From Tychonema sp. LEGE 06208 (lineage in GTDB: Bacteria > Cyanobacteriota > Cyanobacteriia > Cyanobacteriales > Microcoleaceae): DNA of 50,877 nucleotides. The DNA lies in assembly GCF_015207505.1 (NCBI RefSeq), contig NZ_JADEWT010000034.1:1-50877 (forward strand). Reading direction: 5' to 3'. This document shows positions 28,937 through 38,048 of the stretch, one piece after another (the stretch's first letter is position 1; every line of letters begins with the position of its first letter). The notes below the pieces were generated by a model. The model had not been told where the DNA came from. It made no database searches and worked only from the letters and a program-made list of their open reading frames with translations. The position numbers and the translations under genes were made by a program.

Positions 28937-29165
28937 TCAATGGTTGATGACAATTAGCATTCAGCAGGCTTTCGGTAACTGACTGCTAACGGGTAATAGA
29001 GTACGCGATCCCCACAATTATTAGCGCTCATTTCAAACTTTTTGCGGATTTGGGCGATCGCTTTGGTGTCAACAAGCAATATTTGTTGAAAAATGATCTT
29101 AGATCATTTTGACAGTAATTTAATTTTTTTCACAGCAGATTCACGCAGAATAGTTAATTGCAACC

Positions 29166-29281
29166 GGGAGCATCTGTGCGCCAGCATCTGTAGCTGTCTG
29201 GCGCGCGAGGGGAGCAAGCGCACGCGAGCGAGAGCAAACGCACAGTAAAAAAATGATTGTGGCAAAGCCCCAGATGCTCCC
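29166..29281. repeat. Inverted repeat upstream of RTX gene
   Basis: GGGAGCATCTG (29166-29176) and CAGATGCTCCC (29271-29281) are perfect complements 94 bases apart, ending 60 bases before the RTX-protein start. The rest of the 28916-29341 gap shows no gene. It could be a small mobile element or a regulatory hairpin. Confidence 0.5.
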
Positions 29282-29341
29282 ATTGAAACCTTTGTTAAGA
29301 TAGGAAGATCGACAAACTCAATCAAATAGGAAAAACCTAAA

Positions 29342-30262
29342 ATGTTAGAAACAAATCCTGGAGAAGTTAGAGCATTAGCTGAAAACGCCGACCCCATAAT
29401 TCCCGATCCCCCAAACATCAGATTACTGACAGGGCCTTTGCCAAATTCAGGTAGCGATCCCAACTTTTTTGACCTTACTCCCAATGACGATATCGTTCAA
29501 TTAGCTAACGGCATTCTCCGCAACACTACCGGAGGTTTGCGGGCCTTAGCCGGCGACGATTTTGTCCGAGGTTCCGGTGGGCCGGAACTGATGAACGGGA
29601 ACGACGGCACAGATACTTTAATCGGAGGTTGTGGGAACGATACTATTCGCGGCGGTCAAGATTTTGACATCCTGTACGGAGAATGCGCTAACGATGTTCT
29701 GAGTGGAAATTTAGGCGATGACGTAGCTTACGGAGGTACGGGAAATGACTTTGTTCGAGGCGGTAAAGGCAGCGATAATTTAGTAGGTGAAACAGGCAAT
29801 GATACTCTGATTGGTGATGCTGGAATCGATAGACTTTGGGGAGGAGAAGGTGCAGATTTATTTGTCCTCAGAAGAGAAGCTGAAACAACTTCGGGAGAAA
29901 TTGGTTCAGATCAACCACGTCCTGCTGGCAATTTTCTGGGTCAAGTAGATGAAGTGCCGGCAGATTTTATTCTCGACTACAATCCGACTCAAGGTGATGT
30001 GATTGGATTGGCGGGAGGATTGACGCGAAACGATATTGTTTTGAGCGAAAGGTTTTTAACAATTGGTGATGCCAGAGATTACGACACCAGCGGCCCTTTT
30101 CCTCCCGGACAGCCTCGAACTCTTGAGTTTAGAGTGTTAAATACTAAGGCGACGGTGATTCGAGAAGCTAGTACCGGCAATATTTTGGGTTTGGTGAAAG
30201 ATGTATCGCCTTCTCAACTTCAGTTTATCTCTGTATCCGACGGGGCGATCGCCCTTGGATAG
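29342..30262 (+). CDS. RTX (hemolysin-type) calcium-binding repeat protein
   Basis: 306 residues with no signal peptide. About residues 80-180 carry nonapeptide repeats of GGxGxDxLx type, for example MNGNDGTDTLIGGCGNDTI and GGTGNDFVRGGKGSDNLVGE, which wind into a calcium-filled beta roll. The remainder (FILDYNPTQGDVIGLAGGL onward) is the C-terminal module seen in many cyanobacterial RTX proteins, with an IVLSERF segment. Such proteins leave the cell by type I secretion using a C-terminal signal, and contribute to surface layers or motility in Oscillatoriales; the exact role here is unknown. No type I transporter genes are in the window. Confidence 0.88.
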   Translation: MLETNPGEVRALAENADPIIPDPPNIRLLTGPLPNSGSDPNFFDLTPNDDIVQLANGILRNTTGGLRALAGDDFVRGSGGPELMNGNDGTDTLIGGCGNDTIRGGQDFDILYGECANDVLSGNLGDDVAYGGTGNDFVRGGKGSDNLVGETGNDTLIGDAGIDRLWGGEGADLFVLRREAETTSGEIGSDQPRPAGNFLGQVDEVPADFILDYNPTQGDVIGLAGGLTRNDIVLSERFLTIGDARDYDTSGPFPPGQPRTLEFRVLNTKATVIREASTGNILGLVKDVSPSQLQFISVSDGAIALG

Positions 30263-30271
30263 GATTTGTGA

Positions 30272-30402
30272 AAAAACCCAGTTTCTTTTGTTTTGATCCG
30301 TAGCCCAGAAACCGGGTTTTTGCCAGAAGAATTCGTTACAATGCAGAAACTCCAAAAAACCCGGTTTCTTAGATTCGCGCGGGTGGCCAGAAACGGGTTT
30401 TT
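30272..30402. repeat. Two tandem CCCGGTTT-type palindromes
   Basis: The first: arms AAAAACCCAGTTTCT (30272-30286) and AGAAACCGGGTTTTT (30307-30321), one mismatch. The second: 30354-30369 and 30389-30402. They directly follow the RTX gene stop and could end its transcription. A half copy (AAAAAAACTCAGTTTCTT) lies near 30538. Confidence 0.7.
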
Positions 30403-30417
30403 ATGAAAAAACCTCGT

Positions 30418-30521
30418 TAAGCTGTTCTACATTTAAACTGTATGTCAAAAAACAATAAAACTATTGTGGGGTGGGCTTTGAGCATCACCCTGAACATACA
30501 ATTTAAATGTCCGACAGCTTA
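30418..30521. mobile_element. 104-bp MITE-like element with 28-bp ends
   Basis: The arms 30418-30445 and 30494-30521 match at 23 or so of 28 positions when one is reverse complemented, beginning TAAGCTGT and containing ACATTTAA and TGTATGT blocks in both. The outer TA on each side fits a TA target duplication as in IS630/mariner-type elements. The 48-base interior has no ORF, so it is non-autonomous. The parent element is not in the window. Confidence 0.65.
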
Positions 30522-30597
30522 CAGGTGCAGAAACCCAAAAAAACTCAGTTTCTTGAATTAGATTCGTAGACCAATTTTCCGATCAATCCAGCCAACA

Positions 30598-31248
30598 TTA
30601 AAATTTCCAAAAATCCGCCACATCATATCCCATTTCGCCCAGCATTCGCCGCAGCAGAGGCAAACTCAACCCGATCACATTCGTGTGACAGCCCTCAATT
30701 TTTTCCACAAAAAATCCGCCTTTACCTTCCAGTGCAAAACAGCCAGCACAGGCGAGGGGTTCTCCCGTAGCGACGTAGGCCGCAATTTGGCGCGAGGTAA
30801 CTTCGGCAAAATGAACTTTTGTCACTTGATAGCGAACTATCGATCGCTCGATTGCGCGATCGAAACTATCAAATCTCGTATCAATTAAAGCATGACCCGT
30901 ATAAAGTGCGCCAACTTTTCCGCACATTTTCTGCCAGCGCAAAATTGCTTCTTCGGCATCCTTCGGCTTGCCGTGAATTTCGCCATCAATGACCAAAATT
31001 GAATCGCATCCCAACACCAAACAAGATTTGGGATTGGGGATTTGCGGGTGAGAATTAGCCAGCAAAAAGCTAGCTACAGCTTCAGCTTTTCCCTCTGCTA
31101 AAACTTGGACTAATTGAGTAGCGTCCCTCATTTGTATTTGCCCTTCATCAAAGTCGCTGGGGCAAATCACAGCTTGAATCCCAGCACTATTTAGTAGGCT
31201 GCGGCGCGCCGGGGAAGCTGAAGCCAATACAAAAGTTGGAATATTCAT
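30598..31248 (-). CDS. maf: Maf family nucleoside triphosphate pyrophosphatase
   Basis: 216 residues. [19 protein letters not shown] (residues 6-24) is the Maf signature with the Ser-Arg-Arg phosphate loop; [19 protein letters not shown] and [17 protein letters not shown] are the next conserved blocks, and the acidic [15 protein letters not shown] loop follows. Maf enzymes hydrolyse dTTP, UTP or modified NTPs to monophosphates, a house-cleaning role in the cytosol. Residues about 66-76 ([11 protein letters not shown]) are an extra loop whose DNA (about 31020-31055) looks like the intergenic heptamer repeats. Confidence 0.93.
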   Translation of the reverse strand: MNIPTFVLASASPARRSLLNSAGIQAVICPSDFDEGQIQMRDATQLVQVLAEGKAEAVASFLLANSHPQIPNPKSCLVLGCDSILVIDGEIHGKPKDAEEAILRWQKMCGKVGALYTGHALIDTRFDSFDRAIERSIVRYQVTKVHFAEVTSRQIAAYVATGEPLACAGCFALEGKGGFFVEKIEGCHTNVIGLSLPLLRRMLGEMGYDVADFWKF

Positions 31249-31255
31249 AATTTAA

Positions 31256-31560
31256 GAAGTCATTAGTCATTAGTAATTAGGGGCGGTGGATGGTGCGTGG
31301 GTGCCCTCCTGCTGTCATCAGTTATCAGTCATCAGTCATTAGTCATTAGTCATTAGTCATTAGTCATTAGTCATTAGTCAGTAGTCATTAGTCATTGGTT
31401 ATTTGTGGGTTTCAATTACAATGCCCGATGCCCGATGCCCGATGCCCGATGCCCAATAACAAATGACAAATGACAAACAACAAACAACAAACAACAAATA
31501 ACCAATAACCAATAACCAATAACAAACAACAAACAACAAATAACCAATAACCAATAACTT
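31256..31560. repeat. Heptamer array with inverted halves and one GC core
   Basis: The left part is TCATTAG/TCATCAG units (31256-31398) with one core (31280-31309, GGGGCGGTGGATGGTGCGTG, then GGTGCCCTC). The middle has GATGCCC units (31422-31457). The right part is AACAAATGAC, AACAAAC and AATAACC units (31455-31558). The switch from T/G to A/C units makes the two halves complementary. The hydrophobic open frame across it is an artefact of the repeats. Confidence 0.8.
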
Positions 31561-31566
31561 TTTAGC

Positions 31567-32106
31567 TTAATAAACAGAGAAAGATTTAACGACTTTCTCA
31601 AAAGCTTCTTTTACCTTCGGCCAGCGTTCTTCGGTAGTGGAAACATTAAGGGTAAAAAGTTTGCCGCGGCTGACGGCTACGCTGGCTAAGTTGTGCCGTT
31701 CTTGGTTTGGGAGTTTGACTGCGTATTCTAAAATGTAATAGCTTTTCGATCGCGATTCGCGAGCTTCTGCACTGATTAATTCAGCTTCGCGGCCAGAATC
31801 TGTCGAGACGAGGGAATTTTTGCTAAGCTTGTATCCCACTTCCGTCGGCGTTCCCAAATCCGCCAAAGTTTTCCCCTTCGCGACTGGACTGATTACCACG
31901 CTGACATTCTCGGTTTGCTGGATCAAATCGCGGAACACCACATCGGGCCCATTAGAAACTGCGATCGGCAGCCAGCCATTAGGATAGAGAAATTGATAGC
32001 CGTCGCCAGTATCAATGTGGCTTTTGAGTCCGGTCACTTGAGACACACAACCAGTCAAGGTGAGGCTTAGAACCACCAGAAGTAGGGCCGCAATTCGTTT
32101 GAGCAT
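31567..32106 (-). CDS. psbP: PsbP-domain lipoprotein (CyanoP)
   Basis: 179 residues. The N-terminal signal peptide LLLVVLSLTLTGCVSQVTG has a lipobox (LTGC), so the mature protein is a lipoprotein facing the thylakoid lumen. GYQFLYPNGWLPI is the typical PsbP strand pattern; VVFRDLIQQTENVSVVISP and the C-terminal helix (VKEAFEKVVKSFSVY) complete the fold. CyanoP is an assembly or stability factor of photosystem II rather than a fixed subunit. It is monocistronic, with its stop codon next to a heptamer array. Confidence 0.92.
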   Translation of the reverse strand: MLKRIAALLLVVLSLTLTGCVSQVTGLKSHIDTGDGYQFLYPNGWLPIAVSNGPDVVFRDLIQQTENVSVVISPVAKGKTLADLGTPTEVGYKLSKNSLVSTDSGREAELISAEARESRSKSYYILEYAVKLPNQERHNLASVAVSRGKLFTLNVSTTEERWPKVKEAFEKVVKSFSVY

Positions 32107-32251
32107 TATTTTTACGCGATTAGGGTGACACTAAAATATTTAATTTTAATTATCTCACCAAACCTAGCCCCTAAAAATAGTTAAGCTATGGATTGCCATT
32201 TGTGCATCGCTGGCAAGCCATAGCCGTAAAGTTTAATTTTTAACAAAATCA

Positions 32252-32780
<529 letters not shown>

Positions 32781-33398
32781 ATGCGGGCCAGTCTGGAAAT
32801 GCGGTGGTTTTATAACGGTGCGTTGCCAAAATCGATCGGGCAATGGTTTGGAAGCGATAGTCTCGGAGGGTATCTGTCGCCTCCAGAAGAGCGCGAAGAC
32901 ATATATTTGCTAGTACCCGGTTGCGACTACTTGGGAGTGAAGTTGCGCGGGAAAACCCTAGAAGTAAAGTGGCGTCAGGGAGAGTTAGGGGCGATGCAGT
33001 TCGGCAACCGCTGGGAAGGCAAAGCCGAGAAGTGGCTCAAGTGGGTTTGTGCCGATACGATGGCGCCGGTATCGGCGGATATTCTGGCGACAGGAAAGTG
33101 GATGGGAGTCAAGAAAAAGCGAGCGCTGCGTCTTTACCAAGTTTCAGCCCCCGGTTCCTTAATGTCTGTGCCAGTAGAAGCCCCAGTTCCCCAAGGTTGC
33201 AGCGTCGAAGTTACTCAATTGAACATTAACGGCAATCCCTCTTGGACTTTGGGATTTGAAGCATTTGGCAGCGAAAGTTGTCTGACAGAAAACCTGCAAA
33301 CAGTAGCTAATTGGACTACCAAGACCTATCAGGCTCAAAAGTTGAAAGCAGAGGATTCTTCCGGTTATCCCCATTGGCTGGATGTTCAAGGCGGCTGA
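32781..33398 (+). CDS. Conserved protein of unknown function
   Basis: 205 residues from ATG at 32781, selected because GGAGGAAAAG (32768-32777) precedes it; an upstream in-frame start at 32703 has none. The protein is rich in Trp and Lys, beginning MRASLEMRWFYNGALPKSIG, with REDIYLLVPGCDYLGVKLRG and LEVKWRQGELG. The alternating charged strands recall the CYTH/triphosphate tunnel fold, but the diagnostic ExExK is not clear, so that is only a thought. There is no signal or membrane helix. I do not recognise a named family. Confidence 0.7.
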   Translation: MRASLEMRWFYNGALPKSIGQWFGSDSLGGYLSPPEEREDIYLLVPGCDYLGVKLRGKTLEVKWRQGELGAMQFGNRWEGKAEKWLKWVCADTMAPVSADILATGKWMGVKKKRALRLYQVSAPGSLMSVPVEAPVPQGCSVEVTQLNINGNPSWTLGFEAFGSESCLTENLQTVANWTTKTYQAQKLKAEDSSGYPHWLDVQGG

Positions 33399-33898
33399 GC
33401 TTGATGTTTGGGATATGTCTGCATTTGTTCAAACAATCCCTAGGGCGGGCGTTCTGAACCCGCCCTCAAGAATATAGCCTTTCTCAAAAATGTGAAAAAT
33501 CAGTCGATTTGAGATTGTAGATTGTAGATTTTAGATAGCTCGTTACCAGACTCTGCCTCTGTTGAACCTTGGGCTTCGGGAGAGAAGACTTGCATTAAGT
33601 CACCGAATCGATACAGAAACCGCAGATTCAAGGCGGATAATTAGGACTGCGATCGCGTCCGATCGATTACCATAACAAAAACGGTTTGTAGTGCGGACGA
33701 CCCTCCGCTATTAAACCCAGCACTCCAGAACGCACCTTTCCCAGAAACCAGATTTTTGTACCAAAATTCTTCACTGCAATCCGCCGAAAAAGTAAAAAAC
33801 CCGGTTGCTTTATCGGAAGTGCGTCCAAAACTGTTCGGGATAGTTTATGTCGAGAATGCAATACAACTCTAAAGCAAGTTAAATGCAATACAGCTTAT
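33399..33898. other. 500-base non-coding gap with degraded repeats
   Basis: No gene. It holds a degraded GGTTTG/GTAGTGCGGAC palindromic element (about 33657-33735) preceded by GATCGATTACCATAACAAAA, a half CCCGGTTGCT element near 33800, and a CCGCAGATTCAAGGCGGATA repeat near 33610. Confidence 0.5.
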
Positions 33899-34672
33899 TT
33901 AATTTTCCCCTACTTTGCCAGCAGTTCTTAAAATTTGACAAGCTAAAATAGCCGCACCAAACCCGTTATCAATATTAACCACACCCACACCGGCCGCACA
34001 AGAATTGAGCATAGTTAAAAGAGGAGCAATCCCGCCAAAACTCGCGCCGTAACCCACACTTGTCGGCACCGCAATCACCGGACAATCCGCCAAACCCGCA
34101 ACTACACTAGCCAAAGCACCCTCCATACCAGCAACCGTAATCAACACATCAGCATCATCAATCACGTGCCGATTATTCAACAAGCGGTGAATTCCAGCAA
34201 CTCCCACGTCCCACAAACGCCGCACCCCAAAACCGCAAAGTTCCGCCGTCACAGCCGCCTCTTCCGCCACAGGCAAATCCGCCGTTCCCGCACTGATAAT
34301 AGTCACAGTACCCGGATGCTGGGGAGTTGGGGAATTAGCAGAAATTGCACAAATTCGAGCCTTTTGGTAGTAGCACAAATCGGGTATTTTTTGTTGCAAT
34401 TGCTCGAAAACTTCCGGTTCAATTCGCGTCGCCATCACCACAGGATTTCGCCCGCGCATCGCCTCGACAATCTCAACAATTTGGTCTGGTGTTTTCCCTA
34501 GGCCCAAGATGACTTCAGGAAAACCTGTTCTCAAAGTGCGGTGGTGGTCAATTTTGGCAAAATCACCTACTTGTTGAAAGTCAAAATGCTTTAATTTATC
34601 CAAAGCTGCGGTGGGACTTACATCGCCCGCCGCCACAGATTCGAGCAATTTTTGTAAAATTTCAGGTTGCAT
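33899..34672 (-). CDS. larB: LarB, nickel-pincer cofactor biosynthesis
   Basis: 257 residues. The C-terminal 130 residues resemble PurE (AIR carboxylase): TVTIISAGTADLPVAEEAA, DADVLITVAGMEGALASVVA, and VIAVPTSVGYGASFGGIAPL. The N-terminal part contains FPEVILGLGKTPDQIVEIVE. LarB carboxylates and hydrolyses nicotinic acid adenine dinucleotide to start the nickel-pincer nucleotide cofactor of lactate racemase-type enzymes. No larC, larE or larA is present in the window. Older annotations call it a circadian phase modifier CpmA or a PurE-like carboxylase. Confidence 0.9.
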   Translation of the reverse strand: MQPEILQKLLESVAAGDVSPTAALDKLKHFDFQQVGDFAKIDHHRTLRTGFPEVILGLGKTPDQIVEIVEAMRGRNPVVMATRIEPEVFEQLQQKIPDLCYYQKARICAISANSPTPQHPGTVTIISAGTADLPVAEEAAVTAELCGFGVRRLWDVGVAGIHRLLNNRHVIDDADVLITVAGMEGALASVVAGLADCPVIAVPTSVGYGASFGGIAPLLTMLNSCAAGVGVVNIDNGFGAAILACQILRTAGKVGEN

Positions 34673-34677
34673 AAATA

Positions 34678-35113
34678 TTAGTCAGTTGTCAGTTGTTAGT
34701 TGTCAGTTGTTAGTTGTCAGTTGTCAGTTGTTAGTTGTTAGTTGTCAGTTGTTAGTTGTTAGTTGTTAGTTGTTAGTTGTCAGTTGTTAGTTGTTAGTTG
34801 TTAGTTGTTAGTTGTTAGTTGTTAGTTGTTAGTCGTCAGTTGTTAGTTGTTAGTTGTTAGTTGTTAGTCGTCAGTTGTTAGTTGTTAGTTGTTAGTCGTC
34901 AGTTGTTAGTTGTTAGTTGTTAGTTGTCAATTGTTAGTTGTCAATTGTTAGTTTTTAGTTGTTAGTTGTCAATTGTTAGTTGTCAGTCGTTAGTTGTTAG
35001 TAACTAATAACCAATAGCCAATGACAACTAACAAATAACCAATAACCAACAACAACTAACCAATAACCAATAACCAACAACCAATAACCAATAACCAATA
35101 ACAACTAACGAAT
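34678..35113. repeat. Large heptamer array (TTGTTAG then AATAACC)
   Basis: About 436 bases and the longest array here. From 34680 to 34998 the top strand is (T)TAGTTG/TCAGTTG units; from 35000 to 35113 it is AATAACC, AACAACC and AACTAAC units. The switch point is near GTTAGTAACTAATAACC (about 34994). There are no spacers, so it is not a CRISPR array. It separates larB from the upstream binding-protein gene on the same strand. Confidence 0.85.
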
Positions 35114-35115
35114 AA

Positions 35116-36888
35116 CTATTCTGTCATTTTCAGCTCGTACAAATTCCAGAAAGCACCGCCGATCGCACTATAGCGAATTCCCGAAATGCGATCGCGCACC
35201 GCCTCAAAAGTTAGCGGATTTACCATATAAATAAAAGGCAATTGTTCCGTAATAATCCGCTGCGCCTCCCCATAAAGTTCCTTGCGCTTCGCCTCATCAA
35301 GCTCTTGAGAAGCCTTTACGTAAATGTCATCAATTTTTTGCTCCCATTGGTACACTTTCCAACCATTAATCGGCGGTTCTCCGGCTTGCGGGCCCTGGTT
35401 GAAACTGTGCAATGTCCCATTTACAGACCAAATATTGTAGCCGCTGTGCGGTTCAGTACCTCCCGTAAAACCGCCGAGGTAAGTATCCCAATTCCGCGTC
35501 AGGCGCAGCTTTTCCACGTAAGTATTAAAACTCAGGAACTGCGTGTCAATTTGCATTCCCAGTTTGCCCAAATCTTGCTTAATTTGCGTTGCCATTTGTT
35601 CCCGAACTTTTTTTCCCGCCGCTATTAACAAAGTAAATCGAACCTTGTTGCCCTCAGCATCCAACAACTCGCCGTTACTATTATATTTAAAACCAGCATT
35701 CAACAGCAACTCTTTCGATTTTTGCGGATCGTAATCGTAAGTTTTTAATCCCTGTTCTGGAGACAAGTAAAAGGGACTTTGTGCCGGAATTGGGGAATAC
35801 AGGGGCGCGCCAAGTCCGCGATAGATATTGTTAGTCATGGCGGATCTGTCTATACCGTAGGCTACGGCCTGCCGAAATTCCTGATTGGTAAACCAGCGAG
35901 ACTTAACCGGGTCTACAAACGGCTGATTTTGAGCATTGCGCCCCTGATTCAGATTGAAGGTCATAAACACACTACCAGTGTCCGGGCCGCCGTTGAAAAC
36001 CGTATATTTGCCGCGTTTTTCCTCTCGTTTCAACAGAGGGAACACTTCCGGCTGCACGTCCAGAGTATCCAAATCGCCCGATCGAAAATTCAGCAGTTGA
36101 GTATCGCTATTTTCGATAATTTGCCAAACAATTTGCTGGATGTAGGGCTGAGCATTTCCCTCAGCATCTTTGCGCCAAAAATACGGATTTCGTTCCAAAA
36201 CCACGCGCTGATTGGGAGTATAGCTGAGCATTCGGTACTGACCGTTACCGACAATTTTTTTCGGATCGGTATTTGTACCCCAAGTAGACAGGAATTGGGA
36301 GTTGCCACCTGCATCGGTATTGCTGACAGCTTCCTGTAAAATGTGAGCTGGTAAAATTGGGATTCCTCCAGCATATCTAATAAAAGGAGCAAAGGGTTCT
36401 GCAACGGAAAATTCTACGCGGCGGCTGTCAATTTTTTTGAGTTTGGGGAATTGGCGACTCATGCCAACTCTCAGAGTATCTTTCAAGCCGCTAGGGATTT
36501 TGTCATTGAAATAAATCTTTTCATAACTGAAGATAATGTCATCTGTTGTCATGGGTTCGCCGTCAGACCATTTCAATCCCTCTCGCAAAGTGAAGACAAT
36601 CTTTTTGCCGTCTTTAGAGACTTCCCAGGACTCTGCTAAACCTGGTTCTAGCTGCGATGTCAAGCCGTTTTCGTTAATCAATCCCTCGTACATATAGCTA
36701 AAAACGCTATATGCAGACTGATTTAGCGGGTAGTTGAAGGTAGACGGGCCGCTGGGGGTGGGAACTACGAGTCTGTTGGTTAATTGCGATCGGGCGGGAC
36801 GACAAGCAGACAGACAGACAGTGGCAATTAGAGCTAGCAAAATAGCCAACCAGCGGCGCTTTGAATGTAAAATAGAGAAATTTTTCAT
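35116..36888 (-). CDS. Family 5 peptide/nickel-type ABC substrate-binding lipoprotein
   Basis: 590 residues. The signal peptide ends in a lipobox (TVCLSACRP), so it is a periplasmic lipoprotein. The mature protein follows the SBP family 5 pattern: YEGLINENGLTSQLEPGLAE, FTLREGLKWSDGEPMTTDDI, VAYGIDRSAM, and near the C-terminus EAQRIITEQLPFIYMVNP. Partners bind di- or oligopeptides, nickel or glutathione; the ligand is not clear. No permease genes are near. It is the next gene after the PIN-like gene on the same strand, 28 bases away. Confidence 0.9.
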   Translation of the reverse strand: MKNFSILHSKRRWLAILLALIATVCLSACRPARSQLTNRLVVPTPSGPSTFNYPLNQSAYSVFSYMYEGLINENGLTSQLEPGLAESWEVSKDGKKIVFTLREGLKWSDGEPMTTDDIIFSYEKIYFNDKIPSGLKDTLRVGMSRQFPKLKKIDSRRVEFSVAEPFAPFIRYAGGIPILPAHILQEAVSNTDAGGNSQFLSTWGTNTDPKKIVGNGQYRMLSYTPNQRVVLERNPYFWRKDAEGNAQPYIQQIVWQIIENSDTQLLNFRSGDLDTLDVQPEVFPLLKREEKRGKYTVFNGGPDTGSVFMTFNLNQGRNAQNQPFVDPVKSRWFTNQEFRQAVAYGIDRSAMTNNIYRGLGAPLYSPIPAQSPFYLSPEQGLKTYDYDPQKSKELLLNAGFKYNSNGELLDAEGNKVRFTLLIAAGKKVREQMATQIKQDLGKLGMQIDTQFLSFNTYVEKLRLTRNWDTYLGGFTGGTEPHSGYNIWSVNGTLHSFNQGPQAGEPPINGWKVYQWEQKIDDIYVKASQELDEAKRKELYGEAQRIITEQLPFIYMVNPLTFEAVRDRISGIRYSAIGGAFWNLYELKMTE

Positions 36889-36916
36889 AATAATTTACTG
36901 TAGCATCTGCGTGCGA

Positions 36917-37525
36917 TTATGACTGAGATTGTAGCCAACCTAGAAAATCTTTAGTGACCGAGAAATACTTGGTTATTCCTGCTTCTCGCAAAGCATCTTG
37001 AACTTCCGGCACACTAAATTCTTTTGTATTATTGCTCAAAAATACCTTGACTTCATGAGTGTGTAAGTGTGCGTGATTCAAGATGCAGTGGAGAATCAAA
37101 TTATCTGTCGGATCTTCTTCAATGAAAACTGTATTCAAGCTTTCTTGCAGTGTATCTGCTGTTAGTTCAATCATCTCCACATTGCCAGCTAATAATTCAA
37201 GAGCCTCAAAAAGACGTACTTTAATATTATTGAGCAATCCTTCATTTTCATTCAAAGACTCTTCTACATGGAATAAAAGAGACTTAGCATAAGGCGAAGT
37301 AAGATCGCGCTTGAGCTGGCTAATTTGTTTTTTCTGTTCATCTGCAAAACGGTTGCGGCGCTTGATCTCGTCTTCTAAAGCCGAGAGAGCTTCCATGCAG
37401 CAAATAGCAGGTATGGCAATGCGGACTGATGTTGGGACACTCAGTAACAAGTGATTGGCATCAGGATCGCGACCTGTAGCAATACTCATCAAAAAGTTAG
37501 TTTCTATATATAAAATCACCACCAA
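36917..37525 (-). CDS. PIN-like domain protein
   Basis: Up to 202 residues; the first codons are TTG-GTG-GTG (37525-37517), and any of them could be the start. VILYIETNFLMSIATGRD at the N-terminus matches the PIN strand-helix with an acidic residue before TN, though Asp is replaced by Glu. CMEALSALEDE follows, EEDPTDNLILHCIL holds a second acidic pair, and VKVFLSNNTKEF gives a third block with the Asn/Asp position. A long charged helical insertion lies at about 55-120. PIN proteins are Mg-dependent ribonucleases, often toxins. It overlaps the gene before it by 29 bases, so the two are one unit. Confidence 0.7.
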   Translation of the reverse strand: MVVILYIETNFLMSIATGRDPDANHLLLSVPTSVRIAIPAICCMEALSALEDEIKRRNRFADEQKKQISQLKRDLTSPYAKSLLFHVEESLNENEGLLNNIKVRLFEALELLAGNVEMIELTADTLQESLNTVFIEEDPTDNLILHCILNHAHLHTHEVKVFLSNNTKEFSVPEVQDALREAGITKYFSVTKDFLGWLQSQS

Positions 37526-38015
37526 TTTCTACCCTTGACTTTGTTGTTCCACCTGCTAGCAGCGGTAGCAAACCGATTGCTGTTATCTGTTCCGATGCTG
37601 GCGGAATCTCAGACTTCCAATTATAAGCTAAGTCACGCAACCATGCTTCAATCAGCCTAGTTAAGTATGGCTCAAATATCCGCTGGTCGCCTAATTTTGA
37701 GTCATAATAGTGAAGGATGTCAGCCGTTCTTAAACATAAAACTGCTTCAGATAAAAGAGTACCGTCCCATTTGAAAACGAGAATTTCTTCGAGGTCAACA
37801 AACATAGCATAAGGAATGACCGCATTTGTTTCTGAGAGTTTTGATAGGGCTGTTTTCACCCAATCGATCGCGCGATCGACAATTTTCTGTTTGGCGGCTG
37901 CTTCTTGAGCTTGAATGATTTTAACCTCGATGAGCACGACTGTGCGATCGTCCTTATCCAATGCGATAATATCCGCGTCTATGGGTAACTCTAAATCCAA
38001 GGTTTCAGTTTGCAT
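37497..38015 (-). CDS. PD-(D/E)XK-like nuclease-domain protein
   Basis: 172 residues. LELPIDADIIALDKDDRTVV followed by LIEVKIIQ shows a candidate nuclease core: Asp at 13 or 15, then Glu30-x-Lys32 as EVK. The middle region (WVKTALSKLSETNAVIPYAM, FVDLEEILVFKWDG) resembles the helices of restriction-type domains that bind a substrate or partner. There is no signal peptide. Its 3' end overlaps the PIN-like gene by 29 bases and it lies 33 bases from the ispF stop on the same strand. No named family was recognised. Confidence 0.6.
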   Translation of the reverse strand: MQTETLDLELPIDADIIALDKDDRTVVLIEVKIIQAQEAAAKQKIVDRAIDWVKTALSKLSETNAVIPYAMFVDLEEILVFKWDGTLLSEAVLCLRTADILHYYDSKLGDQRIFEPYLTRLIEAWLRDLAYNWKSEIPPASEQITAIGLLPLLAGGTTKSRVEIGGDFIYRN

Positions 38016-38048
38016 GGTTTTGGTCTTCCTAAAACGTAGATTAAAGTT

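Noticed and set aside
31416..31601. Hydrophobic minus-strand reading frame of 61 codons
   Set aside because: It is a translation of the AACAAAC/AATAACC repeats; the periodic composition explains it.
34678..35113. Possible CRISPR array
   Set aside because: Units are 7 bp with no unique spacers of constant length; it is a simple heptamer array.
35779..36339. 186-codon plus-strand frame opposite the binding-protein gene
   Set aside because: Antisense shadow; the minus-strand protein has a full lipobox and family 5 motifs.
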